A stretch of 47,134 nucleotides of DNA. Source: Clostridiaceae bacterium (GTDB lineage Bacteria > Bacillota > Clostridia > Peptostreptococcales > Tindalliaceae). The notes under the pieces are model-generated. The model made no database searches. It saw only the letters and a list, made by a program, of their open reading frames with translations, and was not told the origin of the DNA. The translations under genes were made by a program, and so were the position numbers. The stretch spans positions 1-47,134 of the forward strand of contig JAABSW010000020.1 in assembly GCA_011390155.1 (NCBI GenBank), in the 5' to 3' direction. This document shows, in pieces, positions 24,694 to 32,713 of the stretch (its first letter is position 1; each line of letters begins with the position of its first letter).

Positions 24694-25257
24694 ATGCGTA
24701 AAACAGCCTGGTTTGTTGTGCTTGGTTTAATTGCTTTTTTATATGCCGTCTCCTCCATACCCGGGTTACGGGTATTGCCGGTACTGCGACAATTATTTTA
24801 TGTTGGTGCCGGGTTTGATGCATTTTATGCCTGGTTGGCCCAATGGATTGCAACCAAAATTCCACTGAATTTCAGCGAACTGGCCTATATGGACCAGGTA
24901 ATGCAGGATTTTCTGGCGTACGTCCGTGAAAACCCGGTTGTCATTGAATTTTTTCTTCGTAAACTGGCTCATGTCTTTGTGTTTTTTATCATCACCCTTG
25001 CTCTTTTTTTCCTGCTGTATCAATACATTCACAATGCAGCACTGGCATTGATTTTTTCCTTTATTGGTGGTTTTGTGCTTGCGGCACTAGACGAGTTCCG
25101 CCAGTCTTTTGTCCCAGACAGGGTGGCCAGCACTGTGGATGTTTTTGTTGACATGATCGGCGTCAGCCTGGCTGTGATCCTCATCATCTTTTCCCTTATC
25201 ATCACCAGTAGTGGAAGGCAACGTTATTTTCAAAAGCAGTCAGCTAAAAAGGATTAA
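24694..25257 (+). CDS. VanZ-like membrane protein
   Basis: 187 aa with four hydrophobic segments. The VanZ motifs are RKLAHVFVFFI in helix 2 and ALDEFRQSFVPDRVASTVDVFVDMIG, the conserved block before the last helix. VanZ was named from a teicoplanin-resistance cluster; most relatives have no proven function. The start ATG at 24694 follows AAAAGGTG. The open frame upstream begins inside the promoter, which argues against the longer form. Confidence 0.88.
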   Translation: MRKTAWFVVLGLIAFLYAVSSIPGLRVLPVLRQLFYVGAGFDAFYAWLAQWIATKIPLNFSELAYMDQVMQDFLAYVRENPVVIEFFLRKLAHVFVFFIITLALFFLLYQYIHNAALALIFSFIGGFVLAALDEFRQSFVPDRVASTVDVFVDMIGVSLAVILIIFSLIITSSGRQRYFQKQSAKKD

Positions 25258-25373
25258 TTCCTTCGCTGATCAAGTCAGATGAACACTTCTCCATGGCTGA
25301 TGCAGTGTTCTTTTCATTGTTCATCTTTCATACTCTCCTTTACTCACAACACACCCATCGACTATCTTTATTC

Positions 25374-25865
25374 CTATCGTTTCAAAAGACGTTCCATCAC
25401 ATCCAACATCATAGTTGCTGCCTTGTTTAAGTCGTCCTTGTCTTTCTTGGGCAGTTGGTTCAAATAGGCTTCAAATCTTTCTACCAGCTGATCATCAGCC
25501 AACCGAAAGAGATCATACCCCTTCTCGCTTAACCGCAGCACCACCCGGCGACGGTCATCAGGGTCTGTGAGGCGGCTCACAATCCCCTGTTCCACCATGC
25601 TGTTAATCATCACCGACAAGCTGGAGGGGGAAATCACCAAAGACTGGGCCAGTTCCTTCAGACTCCGGTCCGGCTCCATGTTCAACTCAAACATCACCAG
25701 AAACCGTTCGGCTGTGATCCCCATCAGGGATTCAACTTCCGGAAGCCACAGCAGCAAGGTTCTTTTCGTAAACAGGCTTACATCGTTAATCAATGTATTA
25801 ATACGTCGGGCGTCTGCTTTTGTCCCCATATAAGTTTTTCCTTGATCAAACTTTTTGTTATCCAT
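25374..25865 (-). CDS. MarR-family transcriptional regulator
   Basis: 163 aa. The winged-helix core is recognised by GITAERFLVMFELN, LKELAQSLVISPSSLSVMINSMVEQGIV (recognition helix, given in part) and the wing DPDDRRRVVLRLSEKG, with dimerisation helices at both ends. The ATG at 25865 follows AAAAGGAG. A consensus promoter with an inverted repeat over the start site lies just upstream, suggesting self-repression. No divergent target gene is adjacent. It is a soluble DNA-binding dimer; the effector is unknown. Confidence 0.92.
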   Translation of the reverse strand: MDNKKFDQGKTYMGTKADARRINTLINDVSLFTKRTLLLWLPEVESLMGITAERFLVMFELNMEPDRSLKELAQSLVISPSSLSVMINSMVEQGIVSRLTDPDDRRRVVLRLSEKGYDLFRLADDQLVERFEAYLNQLPKKDKDDLNKAATMMLDVMERLLKR

Positions 25866-25913
25866 ATATTATCGCTCCTTTTCGTATTCGATTCATGATA
25901 CGACAGCACATGG

Positions 25914-25986
25914 TAGTTGCAAAATAATCACTCCGATATTTGTTTGAATATGCAACTATTTTAATGCTTAACATTTCGTTTGTCAA
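25914..25986 (-). promoter_or_regulatory. MarR gene promoter with inverted-repeat operator
   Basis: On the minus strand: TTGACA (25981-25986), 17-bp spacer, TAAAAT (25958-25963). Directly downstream, TAGTTGCA (25951-25958) and its inverted copy (25914-25921) flank 29 bases over the expected start and early transcript. This is a plausible autoregulation site for the MarR protein. Confidence 0.6.
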
Positions 25987-26074
25987 CTTTTTTTATACCA
26001 TTAATACTGTACTGACTTCTAGCATTCCCAGTTCTTCTATCTTCAGGTGTGAAATTATTTTAAATAAATTTCAT

Positions 26075-26113
26075 AAAAAAAGCACCTCTCACACAAATGA
26101 AAAGGTGTCTTTT
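26075..26113 (-). terminator. Terminator after the CDF exporter gene
   Basis: On the minus strand: AAAAG-A-CACCT pairs with AGGTGCTTTT (one bulge), followed by further T. It lies 17 bases after the stop at 26130. Confidence 0.8.
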
Positions 26114-26129
26114 ATAGTTCATCCATCGA

Positions 26130-27290
26130 TTATTTAACAGAATTGATCACAATCTGGTAGTTGTCACAGTTGGTCTCCACCCTGTTGCTGATGAGCTTTC
26201 TTATTTCCTCAATTTGATTAAAATCAGCTTTTTCCAGCAACTCCAGCTCTACTGATACCATCGTCTTATGTTCTGCCTCGGCTACCCTGACTACTCTTAC
26301 CCTGACACCAGTTTCTTTCTGAGGCAGGCAGGCCATCACTTTGGCCGTCACAGCTTTAATTTTTGCTTCATCCGTTGAAACAGGATCGATGTGTACCGTT
26401 AGCTCAATGCCCATGTCACTTTTCACCTGTTTTTCCAATTGATCAATAGAGGTATGGGCGTCAACGATGTTGGTGTTGTCCGGCATTTCTGCGTGAATGG
26501 AGCCCACCACTCTGCCCGGTCCGTATTCGTGAATCTCCAGGTCATGGGCTTTTATCACATATTCTCCTGCGTTGATGATTTCATATATTTCATCCACCAC
26601 CTGATCTTCGGGCGCCCTGCCCAGCAACATGTTGGCCGTATCCCTTGCCACGTCAAAGCCGGAATACATGATCAACAGGGCAATGATGAGGCCCATGGCA
26701 CCATCGACGGGAAAATCAATGTACTGGCTCAGCACCATTGACAATACCACCAGAGAGGTGGCCGCAGTGTCACTAAGGCTGTCATAAGCGGCTGCCTTAT
26801 TAATGCTTGAATTGATGGTTTTAGCGATGTATCGGTTGTAAGCAAACATCCAGAGTTTTAACAAAATTGACAACACCAGCAAGGCCACAACCACCAGGTT
26901 GAAATAGACCGTTTCAGGGTTCATCAACCGATCAAAAGACTTTCGTAGTAATTGAAACCCCACCACAAAAATGATGGCAGCCACTACCAAAGAACCGATG
27001 TATTCAAATCTTCCGTGGCCATGGGGGTGGGTTCCGTCGGGGGGTTTGTTGGACATCTTGGCACTAAAAATGGAAATGACGGAAGAACTTATGTCAGTCA
27101 TGTTATTGAAAGCATCTGATATGACGGCGATACTGTTGATGAACAGGCCAATGGCCAGCTTCACAGCGAAAAGCAGCAAATTGCACAGGATACCAATATA
27201 ACCCGAAAGGGAGATGTATTGCTCTCTTACCCGGGGGTTTTTTATGTCTTCACTGTTTACTATTTGTTTTTTAATAATGAGTTTGATCAA
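26130..27290 (-). CDS. Cation diffusion facilitator, probable manganese exporter
   Basis: 386 aa with six membrane helices, then a long cytoplasmic part with two successive CDF C-terminal dimer-like domains (about residues 215-295 and 300-386). The metal-site residues are N62-x-x-x-D66 in helix 2 (DAFNNMTD) and D170-x-x-x-D174 in helix 5 (YDSLSD). The D-x-x-x-D pair, instead of H-x-x-x-D, is typical of manganese-type CDF proteins. The HPHGHGRFEY loop is also present. The start is TTG at 27290, nine bases after AGGAG. It exports metal in exchange for protons. A palindrome lies just upstream at 27314-27327. The family is sure; the metal is inferred. Confidence 0.9.
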   Translation of the reverse strand: MIKLIIKKQIVNSEDIKNPRVREQYISLSGYIGILCNLLLFAVKLAIGLFINSIAVISDAFNNMTDISSSVISIFSAKMSNKPPDGTHPHGHGRFEYIGSLVVAAIIFVVGFQLLRKSFDRLMNPETVYFNLVVVALLVLSILLKLWMFAYNRYIAKTINSSINKAAAYDSLSDTAATSLVVLSMVLSQYIDFPVDGAMGLIIALLIMYSGFDVARDTANMLLGRAPEDQVVDEIYEIINAGEYVIKAHDLEIHEYGPGRVVGSIHAEMPDNTNIVDAHTSIDQLEKQVKSDMGIELTVHIDPVSTDEAKIKAVTAKVMACLPQKETGVRVRVVRVAEAEHKTMVSVELELLEKADFNQIEEIRKLISNRVETNCDNYQIVINSVK

Positions 27291-27313
27291 TGCACTCAGC
27301 TCCTGCTTTCATA

Positions 27314-27327
27314 TACTTCCGGAAGTA
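27314..27327. promoter_or_regulatory. 14-bp perfect palindrome upstream of the CDF gene
   Basis: TACTTCCGGAAGTA lies in the 49-base gap between the patatin-like gene and the CDF start (both minus strand). It could be an operator for metal-dependent control or a small mRNA hairpin. Confidence 0.4.
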
Positions 27328-27339
27328 ACCGTGTCCTGT

Positions 27340-28236
27340 TTATTTCCTTTCGAGAAAGGCTTTCCATGTAAGAATATCCCGCTTACCATGTTCATACCCC
27401 AGTCGATAACTCTCTTTTAGTTTCTGGTAGTCTTTTTCCATATTTGACACCGTCATCATATTTGGGTAAACGAGAAATGCCTTACCTTCACGCTCCAGTT
27501 CTTCCAATTCTTCCAGGGTATCATTGTATAACTTGTAACGGTTCAGCATGGCTTCCGCCACCAGGGGATACTTTCGGTAAAAGGCCTTCACCAGCCTCGG
27601 GTGCTTCACCGGTTGTTTCCGGTATCCTTTGGGACGGGTGAGCACCACAAAAAACTTTTTAAACCCATCCTCTTTGGCAATGTCCAGGGCCACACCACCG
27701 CCAAGACCGCCATCCACATACACAGCGTCTTTAAAGTGAGCTGGCGGCATAAAAATGGGCAGGGATGAGGATGCCCGGACGATTTTCATTAAATCCTGCA
27801 AGGTTTGAATGTCATCCCGTGAAAAATATTTCATTTGACCTGTTTTCATATGAAAGGCGCCAATGCGCAGTTTGGCCGGATTGGCTTTGAAGGCCTTAAA
27901 ATTAAAAGGCAGGGCCGCATCCGGGTAGGGTGTCTGTTCGTAAATATACTCTGCCCGAAAATATCCCTCTCCCTTGAGAAAGGATCCCCATCCACCGAAT
28001 TTAGGGTCTTTCACCACATCTACAAAAGATCGCTTGGCTCGTTGAGTGTCACGGGTTAGGTAGTTAACACTGCAACTTGCACCCGCCGAGATGCCTGCCA
28101 CATAGTCAAAATACAGCTGGTGTTCAAGCAAATTATTCAAAAGACCAGCCGAATAGCTAGCCCTCATGCCACCGCCTTCGAAAATCAGGGCTGTGTTTTT
28201 TATGTTGTTTTCAAACAAAGCGCCATGGATTGTCAT
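27340..28236 (-). CDS. Patatin-like phospholipase
   Basis: 298 aa, no signal peptide. The Ser-Asp dyad of the family is visible: oxyanion GGGMR near residue 21, nucleophile in GISAGAS, and the Asp in VDGGLGGG. The long C-terminal half (KYPLVAEAMLNRYKLYNDTLEELEELEREGK region) matches the YjjU/RssA-like bacterial patatin branch. It is expected to hydrolyse acyl esters in the cytoplasm; the substrate is unknown. The ATG at 28236 follows GGAGATG. The CDF gene lies 49 bases downstream on the same strand, possibly cotranscribed. Confidence 0.9.
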   Translation of the reverse strand: MTIHGALFENNIKNTALIFEGGGMRASYSAGLLNNLLEHQLYFDYVAGISAGASCSVNYLTRDTQRAKRSFVDVVKDPKFGGWGSFLKGEGYFRAEYIYEQTPYPDAALPFNFKAFKANPAKLRIGAFHMKTGQMKYFSRDDIQTLQDLMKIVRASSSLPIFMPPAHFKDAVYVDGGLGGGVALDIAKEDGFKKFFVVLTRPKGYRKQPVKHPRLVKAFYRKYPLVAEAMLNRYKLYNDTLEELEELEREGKAFLVYPNMMTVSNMEKDYQKLKESYRLGYEHGKRDILTWKAFLERK

Positions 28237-28544
28237 GATGTCATCTCCAAATCAAGATTCTAATGAATTTTTATACCCATAAATACACAGATAAACACTA
28301 TATTATTGATCTTACTCATTCTTTCTCGCATTTTTCTTATGTAATGCGGATATATCCATTCTACAATTTTTCAGCAGTTGTTTTGATTTCTAAAGGTTTT
28401 CTTAAATTTTTATTAAATTTTTTAATTGTTCAATCATTCACTATGCAAATTCGATTGTTTGTGCCATAATAGCCCAAAGAGATGTCATGGATAATATAAC
28501 ATAGTTTGTGTGCTGCGCCTTAGCCAACACATATAAATAGTACA
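28237..28544. other. AT-rich intergenic stretch without a gene
   Basis: No open frame with a ribosome site is visible. It should hold the patatin promoter, which I could not fix. One spaced inverted repeat, GTTTGTGT (28504-28511) with ACACAAAC (28542-28549), lies at its right end beside the terminator of the receiver gene. Otherwise nothing is recognised. Confidence 0.4.
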
Positions 28545-28581
28545 CAAACACAACAAAACCACCCCAATGCTACGGGTGGTT
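28545..28581 (-). terminator. Terminator after the receiver-domain gene
   Basis: On the minus strand: AACCACCC / GGGTGGTT (8 bp, 9-base loop), then TTGTTGTGTTTG. It lies 23 bases after the stop at 28605. Confidence 0.8.
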
Positions 28582-28604
28582 AAAGCAGGGCTACGTTAAT
28601 ACCT

Positions 28605-29066
28605 TCAAGAAACAGGATCAGTGGAATGCATGAATATAAGGTTTGTATTTGAGCCTCCAATAGACTCTTCAACTAATTTTAATAGTTTTTCTATGTCGAA
28701 AGGTTTCATAATGACATCAACAATTCCCTGGGCCTGGCACATTTTTTTAATATCAGGGTGTATGGCTGTGCAGGTGGCTAAGACGGGAATTGAAGAAATA
28801 TGCTGATTGGACAATGAGCGAATGGTTCTGACAAGTTCCAGATCATCCTTGAGGGGTGCACAGATATTAATGATAAGCAGGTCATATCTCTCATTGTGTG
28901 TGGTAAGTCGATTCAATACTTCACTGGCATTGTTGACAACATCAGCCTCATAACCATTCTTCATTAACACTCTCTTCAATAAAAACTGGTTGGTTTTGTC
29001 TTCTTCATAAGCTAGTATACGACGGCTTGAGACCCTTTTTTTATAATTGAAATTATCGTGCTGCAC
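28605..29066 (-). CDS. Degenerate stand-alone receiver-domain protein
   Basis: 153 aa with a single response-regulator receiver fold and no output domain. Aligning YDLLIINICAP with the usual Y-D-L-x-x-x-D-x-x-M-P puts Asn at residue 67 where the phospho-acceptor Asp should be; the usual M-P is A-P. The acidic cluster (AYEEDKTN), the Thr (LATCTA) and the Lys (IMKPF) are kept. Such pseudo-receivers can act as phosphorylation-independent adaptors. The start is GTG at 29066, eight bases after AAGGAG. It is divergent from a LuxR-type response regulator gene and near a c-di-GMP-controlled kinase gene. Confidence 0.85.
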   Translation of the reverse strand: MQHDNFNYKKRVSSRRILAYEEDKTNQFLLKRVLMKNGYEADVVNNASEVLNRLTTHNERYDLLIINICAPLKDDLELVRTIRSLSNQHISSIPVLATCTAIHPDIKKMCQAQGIVDVIMKPFDIEKLLKLVEESIGGSNTNLIFMHSTDPVS

Positions 29067-29298
29067 AGGATCGTCTCCTTAACATTTCAATATTCAACCT
29101 GACATGGAAGTATGAGGAATAATGCCTTTTTATGATTATAACAGATAGTTGCTATTTCACAAAATATATTTGTCTTTCTGGGGATGACTTTTGGTCACTA
29201 TTTTGAATGTTCCTACAAATTCTCTATCACAAACTCACGAAACAAATATCCTCATGGTACAATGGACCTACCATTTGACAATGAAAGGAGCACTTATC

Positions 29299-29985
29299 TT
29301 GGATAAACTACGTCTACTCATTGTTGAAGACGACCCGCTAATGTTGGAAAGCCTGCGCCTGGTTATTGAACACCAGGATGATATGGCAGTCTTGGGTACA
29401 GCAGCGAACGGACAGGAAGCTTTGACCTTCCTGAATGACTCATGTCCTGATTTGGTATTGCTTGACCTGAAAATGCCCGTCATGGATGGCATCACGTTGA
29501 TCCGTGAAATCAGGAAAATGGATAAGACTCTTCCCATTCTGGTGCTGACCACATATTTGGATGATGATCACATCATCGATGCCCTGTCCTATGGTGCCAA
29601 CGGTTATCTGATTAAAGGCCTTGATAACCAGCAATTGTTACGAAGCATCCGCGAAGCCGCAGAAAATCATTTTATTTTACCCTGGGAGGTTGCTTCACGC
29701 ATTATTCAAAAAACCGTTAACCATGGATTAAACGTGCCCCACAGAAACCTCCTGGAATATTTTGATCAAAATGATGCCTATTCTCCTAAAGAACAGGAAA
29801 TCATCACTCACATGTTTAACCGCCTGACCAACAAAGAAATCGCTGACAAAATGTTTCTTTCCGAAGGAACAGTAAAAAACAGTATCACCAGTATTTATAA
29901 AAAGCTATCCGTGCGCAAACGCAGCGAAGCCATTAAAAGAATTCAAATACTCATTAACTCCGAGAGCTTTAATGATCAGTCATAA
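29299..29985 (+). CDS. LuxR/NarL-type response regulator
   Basis: 228 aa. The receiver has IVEDDP, phospho-acceptor D56 in VLLDLKMPVMDG, Thr in LVLTTY and Lys in YLIKGL. The C-terminal LuxR helix-turn-helix reads YSPKEQEIITHMFNRL, then NKEIADKMFLSEGTVKNSI. The start is TTG at 29299, with AAAGGAG seven to eight bases upstream. The frame is open back to 29191, but no other start has a site. No HisKA_3 kinase, the usual partner of this class, is adjacent. The nearest kinase is the c-di-GMP-regulated one downstream. Confidence 0.92.
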   Translation: MDKLRLLIVEDDPLMLESLRLVIEHQDDMAVLGTAANGQEALTFLNDSCPDLVLLDLKMPVMDGITLIREIRKMDKTLPILVLTTYLDDDHIIDALSYGANGYLIKGLDNQQLLRSIREAAENHFILPWEVASRIIQKTVNHGLNVPHRNLLEYFDQNDAYSPKEQEIITHMFNRLTNKEIADKMFLSEGTVKNSITSIYKKLSVRKRSEAIKRIQILINSESFNDQS

Positions 29986-30195
29986 TTATGAATACTGCAT
30001 AATGGTTTCATCTTGTTTTCTACAATGTTCTATGTACAAACCTCTTTTAAAAATTTTCTCTTTCAATGCTATACCGCTTTGAAGTATCACATTGAAACAA
30101 TAGCACTTTTTGACTTATTTTAACTAATTTCTATCAAGAGCTATACAAACATTCTTAAGTATGCCATACTAATAGGTATATTGGATAACCAGTTT

Positions 30196-30272
30196 AAGGG
30201 CAAACCTTTCGAAAGACAGGGACGCAAAGCCATGGACCTACGCAGCATACGCTGTAAGGCAGCCGGTTGCAC
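30196..30272 (+). promoter_or_regulatory. Class I c-di-GMP riboswitch (GEMM-I) aptamer
   Basis: The diagnostic elements occur in order: GGGCAAACC, TCGAAAGA (GAAA tetraloop cap), GGGACGCAAAGCCA, an ACGCAGC/GCTGT hairpin, then AAGGCAGCCGGTTGC closing helix P1 with GCAAACC. It is followed after about 10 bases by a terminator-like hairpin and then the kinase ATG. It makes up most of the 334-base gap after 29985; the part before 30190 is AT-rich with no motif I can fix. Confidence 0.93.
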
Positions 30273-30282
30273 TGATTGCAAG

Positions 30283-30317
30283 CCCTTTTCTGCTGATCGT
30301 TGCGAGAGGGGTATTTT
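30283..30317 (+). terminator. Expression platform: terminator stem holding the kinase ribosome site
   Basis: CCCTTTTC (30283-30290) pairs with GAGAGGGG (30304-30311) in 8 bp including G-U pairs, then TATTTTTT runs straight into the ATG at 30320. GAGAGGGG is also the only ribosome binding site. A rival pairing of GGTTGC (aptamer 3' strand) with GCAAGCC (30278-30284) would break the base of this stem. If the aptamer and terminator form together, c-di-GMP would switch the gene off. Confidence 0.7.
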
Positions 30318-30319
30318 TT

Positions 30320-31939
30320 ATGGAAGATTTGAAATTGCAGGAAGAGTTTAAGAAACTAAAAACAGAAATCAAAAAATTACAGTCTCAGTTGGATGTGTAT
30401 GAAACTTTTTATGAGCAACCCGATGAAATGGACGAAAAGTGGCGCTATCGTTATCTTTTCATGACCATGGCCCAAGGTGTCATCTACCAGGACCAGTCGG
30501 GTGCTATCATATCTGCCAATCCCTCTGCCTTGAACATTTTAGGCATCTCCCTTCATCACATACTGGGCAAATCTCCCAAAGAAGAAGGTTGGGTAGCCAT
30601 TGACGAACTAGGCAACACCATTCCCATTGAATTTCAACCTGCCATGCAGTGCCTTGCCACAGGAAGACAGGTTGGCCCTTTCACCATGGGGGTTTTAAAT
30701 CATGTTAAACACGATTATGTCTGGATCAACGTTACCTCTATACCTCTGTTCCGAAAAGGTGAAAACGTACCTTATCAGGTATATACTTCCTTCGAAGACA
30801 TCACAGAACACAAAAAACTGACCACTCAATTCCAGCTGCTTTTCAATGAAATGCTTGACGGATTCATCGTCTTTGAAGTGATTCTGGATGAACAACAGAA
30901 ACCTGAGGATTTCAGATTTTTGGCTGTTAACAATGCCTTTGAAAAGATAACTGGGATGAAGGCAGAACAGGTTATAGGACACCCTCTTACGAAACTTATT
31001 CCTGACCTGGAACCCATTTGGATTCAGTTATATGGAAAAGTACTTGCCAACGGTAAGCCCCTTCAATTCAGACAATATACCTCCGTTTTTCAAAAAACCC
31101 TTGAAGTTAAGGCTTTTACGGCAGAGCCGGGCAAGCTGGCTGTTATGTTCAGTGATGTCTCACATTTGGTTGAAGTGGAAAACAAACTATGTGAAGAAAA
31201 AACACGTGCTGAAGCTGCTAACCGTGTTAAGTCGCAATTTCTAGCCAACATGAACCATGAACTTCGCACACCTCTCAATGGACTGATGGGGATGCACCAG
31301 CTCTTAAAGCTAACCCCTTTGGACGAGGAACAATCTGGCTATGTAAGAGATGCTCTCTCCTGCTGTCAATCACTGACCCATATAGTTGACGAGATTCTCA
31401 CTTATTCCAAGTTGGAAAAAGGACCCGACGAACTGGTTGAAACCCACTTTCAGCCATGCGGTCTACTCAGTGAAATTGTCAGGCTTCATTTACCTGCAGC
31501 TAAATCAAAGGGCTTGATCCTACGACATTCCACCGACAAAGATCTTCCGCCTTATATTTTCGGTGACCGTTACAAAATAAAACAGGTGTTGATGCTGCTG
31601 ACAGGCAACGCCATAAAGTTTACACCTGAAGGGGAAGTGCATCTTTCGGTGTCTGTCTCCAGAAAACTGACTGATGGAAGTCTTGAGCTAAAGTTTTCAG
31701 TGCAGGACACCGGCATTGGCATCCCTTCCGATAAACTGGACACCATCTTTGACCGATTTATACAGGCAGACGATTCTCACACCCGCAAATATGGCGGATT
31801 GGGGTTGGGTCTAACCGCTGCCAGAGAAGTGTCCCGAAAACTCAATGGACGCCTGATGGTGGAGAGTATTGAGCACAAGGGTTCATGCTTCAGCTTCGTT
31901 TGCATTCTGAAAGACAAAGACATAGATATTGCCGGATAG
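30320..31939 (+). CDS. Soluble PAS-domain sensor histidine kinase under c-di-GMP control
   Basis: 539 aa without membrane segments. A short N-terminal coiled coil is followed by PAS 1 (about residues 42-165, ending TSFEDITEHKKL) and PAS 2 (about 168-285). Next comes HisKA with H313 in ANMNHELRTPLNG, and an HATPase domain (N box LTGNAIKFTPEG, DTGIGIP, GGLGLGLTAAREV). There is no receiver or output domain, so phosphate must go to a separate regulator; the LuxR-type regulator upstream is one candidate. The start ATG at 30320 lies just after the riboswitch terminator stem. The signal bound by the PAS domains is unknown. Confidence 0.92.
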   Translation: MEDLKLQEEFKKLKTEIKKLQSQLDVYETFYEQPDEMDEKWRYRYLFMTMAQGVIYQDQSGAIISANPSALNILGISLHHILGKSPKEEGWVAIDELGNTIPIEFQPAMQCLATGRQVGPFTMGVLNHVKHDYVWINVTSIPLFRKGENVPYQVYTSFEDITEHKKLTTQFQLLFNEMLDGFIVFEVILDEQQKPEDFRFLAVNNAFEKITGMKAEQVIGHPLTKLIPDLEPIWIQLYGKVLANGKPLQFRQYTSVFQKTLEVKAFTAEPGKLAVMFSDVSHLVEVENKLCEEKTRAEAANRVKSQFLANMNHELRTPLNGLMGMHQLLKLTPLDEEQSGYVRDALSCCQSLTHIVDEILTYSKLEKGPDELVETHFQPCGLLSEIVRLHLPAAKSKGLILRHSTDKDLPPYIFGDRYKIKQVLMLLTGNAIKFTPEGEVHLSVSVSRKLTDGSLELKFSVQDTGIGIPSDKLDTIFDRFIQADDSHTRKYGGLGLGLTAAREVSRKLNGRLMVESIEHKGSCFSFVCILKDKDIDIAG

Positions 31940-32050
31940 GCCTCAATAGTTACACACATGATCAGAAGGAAACTACTGTCATCTCATCACGGATATGGAA
32001 ATTGAGGTTCAGGTCTTATCCAATTGATGGAGACGTCTATAAACAAAATA

Positions 32051-32094
32051 ACTCCCGCATAAGTACTTTGCTGTACTAAGAGCGGGAGTATTTT
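32051..32094 (+). terminator. Terminator between convergent kinase and DUF1801 genes
   Basis: The stem ACTCCCGC / GCGGGAGT (8 bp) with an inner AGTAC / GTACT stem is followed by TATTTT. It probably works in both directions. Confidence 0.85.
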
Positions 32095-32461
32095 AACGCC
32101 AATATTTGGTCATATCTTTCTTCTCTTCAATGTTATATTCCACAATACGATCCAGCAGATCATAATCCACTTCATCAGTCCATTTTATTCTGAATAGATT
32201 CTGTGTATGAGTGTATCCAGCCTTTAGAATTTCCTGTTCAAAATGATTTATGACTGCCGCTTCTGGCGCTGCAGCAATGTTGTTCTTGGCAAGACTGAAA
32301 CCGATGATAAAGGTGCCATGATCACTAAACATAGGATTATGCCACTTAATCTCTTCTTTTAGTTGTGGATACTTTCTCCTGATATGCATCAATATATTTT
32401 CCATTTTCTCTCGTTTTTCCGGGTCATCGATGGTGTTCAAAAAGTCATTAAAATCTTGCAT
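32093..32461 (-). CDS. DUF1801 (YdhG-like) protein
   Basis: 122 aa, soluble. Family pattern: helix with IDDPEKREKMENILMHIRRKYP, then EEIKWHNPMFSDHGTFIIGFSLAKNNIAAAP (shown as two parts in the protein), ending with a helix LLDRIVEYNIEEKKD. Relatives include the Bacillus iron-chaperone-like proteins of the frataxin-like fold, but a function here is not proven. The ATG at 32461 follows AAAGGAGAG. It stands alone, convergent to the kinase gene. Confidence 0.8.
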   Translation of the reverse strand: MQDFNDFLNTIDDPEKREKMENILMHIRRKYPQLKEEIKWHNPMFSDHGTFIIGFSLAKNNIAAAPEAAVINHFEQEILKAGYTHTQNLFRIKWTDEVDYDLLDRIVEYNIEEKKDMTKYWR

Positions 32462-32605
32462 TCCTAATCTCTCCTTTGCTTGGAATTCTGTCTCTGTTTA
32501 TATTCGTACCATTTATACCCACTGGCATTCATCATTATCTAAGCTTATTCTTGCTTTGCCCTTGTTATCTCTTAGGTCAGTGTTATTCTCTCTTCAATAA
32601 ATATA

Positions 32606-32634
32606 TTGTTTTTCGATAAATTATGTATTAGAAT
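32606..32634 (+). promoter_or_regulatory. Promoter upstream of the 173-aa membrane protein
   Basis: TTGTTT, 17-bp spacer, TAGAAT. It would give a leader of about 70 bases before the TTG start at 32714. Confidence 0.5.
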
Positions 32635-32713
32635 TCTTTTTAGTAGTGTAAGCTTAGTAGGTAGTATCATGCCAGTATTATTGTGCATCTTGGAAAATCA
32701 GGAGGGATTCGCC

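Noticed and set aside
28504-28549. Inverted repeat GTTTGTGT/ACACAAAC as a mobile-element end or attachment site
   Set aside because: No transposase, target duplication or second copy is seen; more likely an untranslated hairpin or chance in AT-rich DNA.
29299-31939. The LuxR-type regulator and PAS kinase as a certain cognate pair
   Set aside because: LuxR-type regulators usually pair with HisKA_3 kinases, while this kinase has a classical HisKA domain and its own riboswitch; adjacency alone is not enough.
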